Shown here in pieces: positions 7,259-13,872 of a DNA stretch of 19,653 nucleotides (the first letter of the stretch is position 1; each line of letters starts with the position of its first letter). This DNA comes from an uncultured Christensenella sp. (lineage in GTDB: Bacteria > Bacillota > Clostridia > Christensenellales > UBA3700). Under the pieces are notes generated by a model. It was not told the origin of the DNA. It searched no databases and saw only the letters and a list, made by a program, of their open reading frames with translations. The stretch is taken from positions 1-19,653 of the forward strand of contig CAJTNW010000030.1 in the NCBI GenBank assembly GCA_910577795.1. Reading direction: 5' to 3'. Made by a program: the position numbers and the translations under genes.

Positions 7259-8278
7259 ATGGCAAATGCAGTTAAAAAACAAAAATCGGAAAAAGAATCT
7301 TTTAAAGTAAGAGTTCTATCAAATATGACTCTTACCAATGATTTGAGTATAAATAGACCGGCTATTGAAACAGGTATGGTTCGTCATTGGTGGCGCACTT
7401 TTAAGTTGAATTATAGTGCACTTGTTATGCAAAACTTGGTTTGTTTGTTACTAGCAGCACCATTTATTATTTTTGTATTTTTTGTTATGCCTAATTTAGA
7501 GCAAAGATGGATTACTCAAAATGCTTTTAATTTTGTTGGTGAGTTAGGTTTCGGCTTTACTGGTAGTACTACTGATACAATAACGGCTATTAAGGGTGTT
7601 TATTTGTTTAGACTAATGTTTTATTCATTAATAATACCTTGCTTTACTTTAATGGGACTTGGTATGTCAGGTTTGTTTTACTCAAGCAGAAATGTCGCTT
7701 GGGGTGCTAAAGTAAAATTCCGTCATTTCTTCCGTGGTATTAAAAAGTATTGGTGGCAATATATGTTGGCATTTACAGTAATTGGTATTGCAGCATACGG
7801 TGTGCTTGCCTCAATTTATGGATATTTGTATTTAAATATTGCAGGACTTACTACTTGGTATATGTGGTTAGTAATGATAGCCGCTTGCGTGCTTGCTTTA
7901 CTTGTTGTATATTTTATGTTAAGTTATTTGCCTATAATTAATATGTACAAATTACCAGTAAAAGATAAAGTTAAAAATAGTATTTTGCTTTCAGTTGCTC
8001 TTATATTGCACTCAACAATTTTGGCTGTAATTTTAATAGGATTACCTATTGCGTTTATATGGTCTAGCATTACAAAAATATTATTATTAGTAACTTTTGT
8101 TTTATTTGGTTTTGCGGCTTATGCAACTGCTATTCAATGTTATGGTGTTTATTCGGCAGATTATTATACAACTCCTTTATATCAAAACAAGATTTATCTT
8201 GAAGAAAAGGAACGTAGAAGAGCAGCAAATGTTAATCGCCAATATGTTAAAAAAGCAAAGAATAAAGGAAGGAGATAA
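7259..8278 (+). CDS. Six-pass integral membrane protein, possibly DUF624/YesL-like
   Basis: The 339-residue product has a basic N-terminal region and about six membrane segments (roughly residues 56-77, 116-141, 167-193, 200-225, 242-268 and 272-297). It ends in a highly basic tail from residue 311 with many Lys and Arg. The motif FRHFFRGIKKYWWQ at about 154-167, between hydrophobic segments, resembles the FFR-K loop of YesL/DUF624 proteins, but the protein is longer than that family and I would not assign it firmly. The start is the ATG at 7259 with AGGAG about 11 bases upstream; a TTG at 7217 in frame has no ribosome binding site. Its stop overlaps the next start by one base (TAATG), which implies translational coupling to the methyltransferase. 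Confidence 0.8.
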   Translation: MANAVKKQKSEKESFKVRVLSNMTLTNDLSINRPAIETGMVRHWWRTFKLNYSALVMQNLVCLLLAAPFIIFVFFVMPNLEQRWITQNAFNFVGELGFGFTGSTTDTITAIKGVYLFRLMFYSLIIPCFTLMGLGMSGLFYSSRNVAWGAKVKFRHFFRGIKKYWWQYMLAFTVIGIAAYGVLASIYGYLYLNIAGLTTWYMWLVMIAACVLALLVVYFMLSYLPIINMYKLPVKDKVKNSILLSVALILHSTILAVILIGLPIAFIWSSITKILLLVTFVLFGFAAYATAIQCYGVYSADYYTTPLYQNKIYLEEKERRRAANVNRQYVKKAKNKGRR

Positions 8279-8994
8279 TGGAGGCTTATTCAGTTATAGC
8301 AAAATTTTATGACAGTGCTAATACTGATTTTAATTACTCTAAATATTTGGAATTCACAAAGCACTACTTAAGCGGAAAAGTTATTGAACTTGCATGTGGA
8401 AGTGGTGCTTTTACCGATTATTTAGTAAAAGTATGTGATAGTATTATTGCTGTTGATAGTTGTAGTGAAATGCTTGATGCTGCTATAAAAAACAATTTTA
8501 AAAACAGAAAATATATTCAGTTTGTAAATGACGATATTTTAAATTTTTCTTATAATTCAAAAGTAGATAGTGTTATATCTGTGTGTGATGGTTTTAATTA
8601 TATTAAGTTTGCAGATTTGCAAAAAGCATTTAATAAAATTAGTGGTTATTTAAAAAATGGCGGATATTTTATTTTTGATATAAGTAGTGAATATAAGTTG
8701 AAAAATGTAATTGGAAACAATGTGTTTTTTGAAGATAAGGACGAGTATACCTATTTATGGACTAATAAATTGGAAGAAGATTTTGTTCAAATGGATATAA
8801 CTGTTTTTGAGCAAGTAGGCGATTTGTACAAAAGAGAGGATGAGAGTCATATTCAATATATTCATAATGTTAATGAAGTAAGAGATTTATTAATTAAATG
8901 TGGTTTTGAAGTGCAAATTTTTGATGGAGAAAAATTTATAGAATTAACGGATATTAGTATGCGAGTATTATTTATCTGCAAAAAAGTTAGATAA
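8278..8994 (+). CDS. Class I SAM-dependent methyltransferase (YqeM-like)
   Basis: The 238-residue protein has a Rossmann-type methyltransferase core. Motif I is VIELACGSGAFT at residues 35-46, the acidic residue at the end of strand 2 is Asp60 in IIAVDSCSEML, motif II/III is FVNDDILNF near 82-90, and the post-core strand is GGYFIFDIS near 128-136. The N-terminal YSVIAKFYDSANTDFNYSKY matches the Firmicutes YqeM-type small-molecule methyltransferases. The substrate is unknown. Its ATG overlaps the preceding stop codon by one base and follows GGAAGGAG, so it is translated together with the membrane protein. Confidence 0.88.
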   Translation: MEAYSVIAKFYDSANTDFNYSKYLEFTKHYLSGKVIELACGSGAFTDYLVKVCDSIIAVDSCSEMLDAAIKNNFKNRKYIQFVNDDILNFSYNSKVDSVISVCDGFNYIKFADLQKAFNKISGYLKNGGYFIFDISSEYKLKNVIGNNVFFEDKDEYTYLWTNKLEEDFVQMDITVFEQVGDLYKREDESHIQYIHNVNEVRDLLIKCGFEVQIFDGEKFIELTDISMRVLFICKKVR

Positions 8995-9021
8995 TTTTAT
9001 TTGAATTAAAAAGGTGAAATA

Positions 9022-9888
9022 ATGGATATTATACAAAAGGCAATTTTATTTGGTGGAAAAGCAATTGTAAGCGTGGTAGACGCAAAAGATTTAGTACAAA
9101 TTGCAATAGATAAACAACAAACAAATGATGCTGCAAGTGAAGTTTTGGGACGTGTGCTTGCAATTGGTGCTTTTATGTCAAGTGGCATAAAGGGTAGTGA
9201 CATAAAGTTAAGCATTACTATTGATGGTGGTGGCAAGTGCGGAAAAATAATTGTTGCTGGTGAGACAGGTGGTATTGTAAGGGGGTTTGTGCAAGAAAGA
9301 AACCCTAAAGTTAACAAAAATGCTTCTGGAAATTATGATATATCTGAATGTGTTGGGATGGACGGAAGTATAACTGTTATAAAAGATTTTGGGTTAAAAA
9401 ATCCGTATGTTGGCAAAACTCAACTTGTAAATGGCAATATTGATAGTGATTTTTCTTATTACTTTACTACAAGTGAAGGTTTGCCATCTGCAGTAGCAAG
9501 CGGTGCAATTATTGACAATGGAAAAGTTAAGTCATGTGGTGTTATAATAGTTCAACCTATGCCTAATTGTGAGGTGGAATATATTGTTATGCTACAAGAT
9601 ATTGTAAGAAACTTTGTAGATTTTGGCAAAGTAATTGAAAGCAAAAGTGTAGAGCAAATTATTGAAGAGAATTTTGGACATTTTGAGTGCAAACTTATGC
9701 CCCCTATTGTGCCTGAATTTAAGTGTAAATGCAGTGAAGAAAGAATGATTAATATCATTAAATCAATTGATAAAACAGAAATTGAAGATATTTTGGATAA
9801 AGAAGGGCAAATAGAAATACATTGTGATTTTTGTAATAAATATTATAGATTTGATAAGGAAAAAATTGAGCAAATATTAAGTAATTAG
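9022..9888 (+). CDS. hslO: Redox-regulated chaperone Hsp33
   Basis: The 288-residue protein is a cytosolic holdase chaperone switched on by oxidation. The N-terminal domain shows the family segments TIDGGGKCGKIIV (67-79), VRGFVQ (86-91) and TSEGLPSAVASG (150-161). The C-terminal zinc switch is complete: CKC at 235-237 and CDFC at 268-271, giving CxC-x30-CxxC. When reduced these four Cys hold zinc; oxidation to disulphides exposes the client-binding surface. AAGGTG at 9011-9016 sets the ATG. The gene sits in the middle of the operon, 27 bases after the methyltransferase. Confidence 0.97.
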   Translation: MDIIQKAILFGGKAIVSVVDAKDLVQIAIDKQQTNDAASEVLGRVLAIGAFMSSGIKGSDIKLSITIDGGGKCGKIIVAGETGGIVRGFVQERNPKVNKNASGNYDISECVGMDGSITVIKDFGLKNPYVGKTQLVNGNIDSDFSYYFTTSEGLPSAVASGAIIDNGKVKSCGVIIVQPMPNCEVEYIVMLQDIVRNFVDFGKVIESKSVEQIIEENFGHFECKLMPPIVPEFKCKCSEERMINIIKSIDKTEIEDILDKEGQIEIHCDFCNKYYRFDKEKIEQILSN

Positions 9889-9924
9889 TAGTTAGTTTAG
9901 TTAGATTCTAAAAAGGAGGTGGAT

Positions 9925-11658
9925 ATGATAGGTTTTGAAGAAAGTGTAAACCCTAATATGATTTTATCTATTGCAAAAAAATATTTTGCAAGAAAAGAGT
10001 ATTGTGGGTATATAAATTTTTTAAAAGGTAACTTTGATAAATGTCCACCAAAAATAAAATCTGAATTATTGCAAATGTTAGGCATAATATACAATTGTTG
10101 GCAGTCTTATGACCAAGCAATTTTAGCACTAAAGTTTGCAATTAAATTTGATGAAAATAATAGTAAAGCGTATTTGAATTTAGCAAAAACAAATATGTAT
10201 ATAGGCAATGAAAACGGGTTTAAATCCGCTTTTATAAAATATAGCGATTTAGATTATGATGGACTTGCAAATTGTGAGGATTTGATAAATTACTTTAATG
10301 GACTTGGACAAAGTTTAGAAGAAGACGATTTTGTACTTGTTGACGATGATTTTAGAGTTAACAATTTGTTTAACAAAGCCAATATTTTTTTGGATAAAGG
10401 TGATATTGATTCTGCAACTAAATGTTTGGAGTTGTTGATAACAAAATATCCTAACTTTAAACCAGCATACGAATTGTTTACTTTTGTATGTTTAACAAAC
10501 TTTGATGATACTAAACTTGCAGAGATAACTCAAAAACGTTATGATAATTTTCCTGACGATTTAGAAGTAATTGCAATGTATCTTTATACTAAAAGAAATG
10601 ATTTAGATTATGACGACTCAATATTAGTTAAAAAATTGCTAGGTGGCAAAATTGAAAGTATGCTTACTTTAAAAAGAGTGTGCGAAGTTTTGGATGCAAA
10701 AGGACAATATGTTGAATGTTTAGAGTTGGTAAATGCCTTTGCTGAAAATAATAATTTAAAAAATAATTATGACATTCTTATGATGCAAATGGTTGCAAAA
10801 TTAAAATTAGGTGATAAAAAAACAGCCAAAAGCCTATTAAATAAAATACAAAATTATTATGGTATGTTTGGATTAGGTTTTATTTATCAAAAAATAATTG
10901 ACTATAATATAAAAAATACTAGAATTGTCAATTACAATTATTTATCAGACGATTTGTGGCAGGTTGCACATAATCTTTTTGAAGAATTATATGAAAAACA
11001 TAAAAGTGGCAAGCAATGTAGCGAGGCAGAATTTTTTGAAGTGTTTGAACTGCTGTTTGTGACTGCAGATGAGGATGAAATTATTGGATTTTTGTATACT
11101 TTTAAAGAGGAGTTTACTATAAAATATGCAGAGAAAATCATATCTTTGTTGTATTTTAGGCATGTACCTAACATTATAAAAGTTGGAGTTTTGTATGCTT
11201 TAATTTTGTGCGGCATAACAAATTTTGTTTTTGTGACAGACAACGGAAGAAATTGCGAAAAACTTTTACCTATTCCTTCGCTAGACGAGTTCCCTAATTG
11301 TTACAGAGATGCTTATTATTATGCTTTTGCTTATTGTGGACTTAATTTGGAAGATTTTAGTGAAAATTTGCAAACATCTACTATGGAATTATTGGACGCA
11401 ATGAAAACTACAAAAAGAAAATTCCGTGACGAGTTTGCACTTGCTGCTGCTATTATATGTAATTCTTACGTGCTTGTAGGTGATGATATTCCACAAATGG
11501 TTTCTAATATGGTTGAGTGCAGTGCAAAAAGAGTTAAAACATACATTAATATTATCCAAAAGAATGGTGAATTTTTTGATTTGGAAGATGATGATGTTTT
11601 TGAATTATTTGTAAAACGTATTGCAAACAAAATAACTGAAGATTTTCCAACAGAATAA
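9925..11658 (+). CDS. TPR-repeat protein of unknown function
   Basis: The 577-residue product is helical, acidic and cytosolic, with no signal peptide or membrane segment. Tetratricopeptide-like repeats are clearest near residues 70-105 (YDQAILALKFAIKFDENN, then KAYLNLAK) and about 145-190 (FNKANIFLDKGDIDSATKCL, then a segment ending YPNFKPAYELF). More degenerate helical pairs continue to the C-terminus. TPR proteins usually act as binding scaffolds, so a partner rather than a catalytic role is likely. The ATG at 9925 follows AAAGGAGG; a GTG two codons upstream overlaps that site. It is the last gene of the operon and ends shortly before a strong terminator. No enzymatic motif was found. Confidence 0.82.
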   Translation: MIGFEESVNPNMILSIAKKYFARKEYCGYINFLKGNFDKCPPKIKSELLQMLGIIYNCWQSYDQAILALKFAIKFDENNSKAYLNLAKTNMYIGNENGFKSAFIKYSDLDYDGLANCEDLINYFNGLGQSLEEDDFVLVDDDFRVNNLFNKANIFLDKGDIDSATKCLELLITKYPNFKPAYELFTFVCLTNFDDTKLAEITQKRYDNFPDDLEVIAMYLYTKRNDLDYDDSILVKKLLGGKIESMLTLKRVCEVLDAKGQYVECLELVNAFAENNNLKNNYDILMMQMVAKLKLGDKKTAKSLLNKIQNYYGMFGLGFIYQKIIDYNIKNTRIVNYNYLSDDLWQVAHNLFEELYEKHKSGKQCSEAEFFEVFELLFVTADEDEIIGFLYTFKEEFTIKYAEKIISLLYFRHVPNIIKVGVLYALILCGITNFVFVTDNGRNCEKLLPIPSLDEFPNCYRDAYYYAFAYCGLNLEDFSENLQTSTMELLDAMKTTKRKFRDEFALAAAIICNSYVLVGDDIPQMVSNMVECSAKRVKTYINIIQKNGEFFDLEDDDVFELFVKRIANKITEDFPTE

Positions 11659-11711
11659 TAAATTATAAATTATCATTATTAAACTTTAAAAAAATATTAT
11701 TAATAATAAAT

Positions 11712-11745
11712 ATGCTGCATACAATTTAGTATGCGGCATGTTTTT
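11712..11745 (+). terminator. Terminator hairpin overlapping the next start codon
   Basis: ATGCTGCATAC, loop AATTTA and GTATGCGGCAT form an 11-bp stem with one G-U pair, followed by GTTTTT. It should end the operon that begins at 7083. The second arm contains the ATG at 11731 of the transporter gene. Confidence 0.85.
11720..11725 (+). promoter_or_regulatory. Possible -10 element for a leaderless transporter mRNA
   Basis: TACAAT at 11720-11725 ends 6 bases before the ATG at 11731, so initiation at or next to the A of the start codon is geometrically possible. The -35 region (TTATTA at 11697-11702, 17-base spacer) is weak. No ribosome binding site precedes the ATG, which makes a leaderless transcript attractive but unproven. 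Confidence 0.35.
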
Positions 11746-12708
11746 AAGTTGGTATTTTTGTTTGTTGGAGTAGTAATTGGTGCTGGTTTTGCAACTGGTA
11801 GCGAAATAGTTTTATATTTTAAAAATACTGGATATTTATCTGTGCTTTTATCCAGTATTATAATGGGGCTTTGTAGTATATTATTTTGCTATTTTGGAAG
11901 GCTTAATAAAAAGTCCAAAATAGTCAATAATCTTACGAAAATCGTAGTGTTTTTGTCATCAATAGTCACTTATTGTATTATGATTAGCGGAACTTCCGAA
12001 CTAATTTATACGCAGTTTGGTATTAAATATTTTGGCATTATTACTGGATTTGTTGTTGCGATACTTATGCTTTATGATATGCGGATAATAAAAATTTTAA
12101 ACCTTATTATTGTGCCTTTAATAGTTATTATTATGCTAGTAATTTTAGTAGTTAGTAGTGGCGAAATATATAGAGGAATTGACATTTTTTCATCGCTAAA
12201 ATACGCAGGTATGAATATGTTACTTGGTGGGTATTTTATGAGTGAAGAAGGGAGGGATTTATCTCACAAACAGATTTTATCCGCAGGTGTTTTGGTAGCC
12301 TTTGTTATGGCAATTTTAATGAGTATTTGTTATATGATTAGTATGCAAGCATCTGCGTCTAGCATGCCAATTTTTGAGGTAGCAAGAAGTCATAGTTTAG
12401 GAGTGCTTGCTGCTATAGTAGTTTATCTTGCTATATTTACTACATTAATAGGTTCTGGCAGGGCATTTGCTGATATGATATTAAAGTTTGTCCCACACAA
12501 ATGGTTTGTGTTTATCTTGTTTTTTACGTTAGGTTGTTATTTTGATGGCTTAGATTTTGCAGCACTAGTAGCATTTTGTTATGACGAAATTGGAGAAATG
12601 GGATTAGTAGTATGTTTTGCAGTATTTTGCAATTTGATTTATGGTATAATTTATAAAATTAAAAGCGATTATAAAAATAAATATAATAATTTAAAAAGTT
12701 TAGTATAA
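11731..12708 (+). CDS. YkvI-like transporter family membrane protein
   Basis: The 325-residue product is hydrophobic throughout, with about nine or ten membrane helices. Its N-terminus, MRHVFKLVFLFVGVVIGAGFATGSEI, matches the YkvI family, whose members start with a short basic stretch and the unwound-helix motif G-x-x-I-G-A-G-F-A-[ST]-G-x-E of the APC transporter fold; here the motif is at residues 13-25. The GGYFMSEEGRDLS loop near 165-180 is also in keeping. The substrate is not established for this family. This start is supported by family alignment, but it lies inside the preceding terminator hairpin and has no Shine-Dalgarno sequence. The gene is followed at once by the pgsA promoter; no terminator is visible between them. 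Confidence 0.8.
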   Translation: MRHVFKLVFLFVGVVIGAGFATGSEIVLYFKNTGYLSVLLSSIIMGLCSILFCYFGRLNKKSKIVNNLTKIVVFLSSIVTYCIMISGTSELIYTQFGIKYFGIITGFVVAILMLYDMRIIKILNLIIVPLIVIIMLVILVVSSGEIYRGIDIFSSLKYAGMNMLLGGYFMSEEGRDLSHKQILSAGVLVAFVMAILMSICYMISMQASASSMPIFEVARSHSLGVLAAIVVYLAIFTTLIGSGRAFADMILKFVPHKWFVFILFFTLGCYFDGLDFAALVAFCYDEIGEMGLVVCFAVFCNLIYGIIYKIKSDYKNKYNNLKSLV

Positions 12709-12722
12709 TAATTATTAAAATG

Positions 12723-12751
12723 TTTACAAATAAATAAAAGTATGCTATACT
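12723..12751 (+). promoter_or_regulatory. Promoter of the pgsA-valS operon
   Basis: TTTACA at 12723-12728, a 17-base spacer, a TG extension at 12743-12744 and TATACT at 12746-12751 make a very good promoter starting near 12758. The palindrome TACTAC-TTT-GTAGTA at 12748-12762 overlaps the -10 box and the start point and could be a repressor site or an initial-transcript hairpin. Confidence 0.82.
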
Positions 12752-12785
12752 ACTTTGTAGTACAAGTTTTACTGAAGGTGAAAAA

Positions 12786-13521
12786 ATGAAATTTAGCAAA
12801 AAAGAAATATTTACTTTGCCTAATATTTTGACATACATAAGAATAGTGTGTGTGCCATTTTTCATTTGGGTTATATTGGATAAAAGCATCCCACACAATA
12901 TTTATATTGCGTTTGGGATATTTATATTTGCCTCAATTACTGATATGGTTGATGGTTTTATTGCAAGACATTTTAATTAGTGATATTGGCAAGGTTACTG
13001 ACCCTATTGCTGACAAATTGTTGCAGGTTTCAACACTTTTGTGTCTTACTATTTTAGGTAAAATACATTGGCTTTTCCCTGTAGTATTTTTTATTAAAGA
13101 AACTTATATGGTTTTGGGTGGAAGTGTTATAGTCAAAATTTTTAAAAGTGATTATGTATTGCAGTCAAATATGTTTGGTAAATGTGCTACATGCTTAAAT
13201 TCTTTGGGTATTGTGTTAGGCTTTTTTGCTCATGAGGTTAATCGTGCTTATGATGTTGCCGTCAATGTGATTTTGGTGTGCGGCGCAGTGTTTGCAATTA
13301 TAACAGCAATTATTTATACAATGCAGTTTTTAAAATTCCGCAAAAGAGAAGTTACTGAAAAAAGAATTAAAGCAGTTGCGGATTCTGATAGCCAAAAAGT
13401 AGAAGATAATATTGTTGTAGATACTCTTGCCGAAGAGGTTGTGCAAGAAGAAAAGGAAAATAACATTGTGTCAGTAGAGGAAGAAACAGAAGTTACTGAA
13501 ACTACTGAAAATATTGAATAA
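12786..13521 (+). pseudogene. pgsA: PgsA-type CDP-alcohol phosphatidyltransferase, frameshifted in the catalytic motif
   Basis: The gene resembles phosphatidylglycerophosphate synthase, the membrane enzyme that joins CDP-diacylglycerol to glycerol 3-phosphate. The first frame (12786-12980) gives 64 residues with LPNILTYIRI and the first half of the family motif, DMVDGFIAR, then stops at TAG 12978. The second half, ISDIGKVTDPIADK, continues in the next frame from 12976 to 13521. The family pattern is DG-x2-AR-x8-G-x3-D-x3-D. Restoring one extra TTAAT unit (HFN-L-ISDIG) gives exactly the eight-residue spacing, so a 5-base repeat contraction or a read error fits. The joined protein would be about 246 residues, longer than usual because of a Glu-rich C-terminal tail of about 55 residues. 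AAGGTG precedes the ATG. Confidence 0.85.
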
Positions 13522-13535
13522 GGGAAAGAAATATA

Positions 13536-13799
13536 ATGTTAAATTTTATATATTTTATCTCAGCAATATTTGAATGGAGTTTTGATAGATTTAAAAATCC
13601 ATTTGTAATAAGTGGACTTGTAGTAATGGTAATAGGTATAATTTTTTTGATTTTTAGCAATAAAATTGCCTATCATGTTACATTAAAGTTAAAGGATGCT
13701 GACGATAAAAAATTAGCAGAAGTTGGTTTGATTTTTAAAGGTATTGCCTTTGCAATAACTTTGATAGGGGCTTTACTTGCAGTATTGTTTGTAAAATAA
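13536..13799 (+). CDS. Small integral membrane protein of unknown function
   Basis: This 87-residue product has two clear membrane helices, at about 23-43 and 66-86, with a charged stretch KLKDADDKKLAE between them. A more amphipathic N-terminal segment (residues 1-13) may lie at the membrane. It begins 15 bases after the phosphatidyltransferase frame ends and is in the same orientation, so it is probably co-transcribed. The ribosome binding site is weak (AGGGAAAG). I do not recognise the family. Confidence 0.7.
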   Translation: MLNFIYFISAIFEWSFDRFKNPFVISGLVVMVIGIIFLIFSNKIAYHVTLKLKDADDKKLAEVGLIFKGIAFAITLIGALLAVLFVK

Positions 13800-13872
13800 A
13801 CTAATGCTAATTGATATAAACTTAAAAGATAAATTTTATTAAATGCTTGAGATAATAGGAAGGTGTATAGTT

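Noticed and set aside
9006..9317. Minus-strand ORF over hslO
   Set aside because: It is antisense to a gene with a complete Hsp33 zinc motif and has no supporting signals.
12960..12990. Programmed +1 frameshift in pgsA
   Set aside because: A slip at AAT-TAG would leave six instead of eight residues between the AR and G of the catalytic motif, and no stimulatory sequence is evident. It is kept only as a minor alternative.
13800..13872. T-box leader for valS
   Set aside because: Only 73 bases separate valS from the preceding gene, and no AGGGTGGnACCGCG-like element or specifier stem is present.
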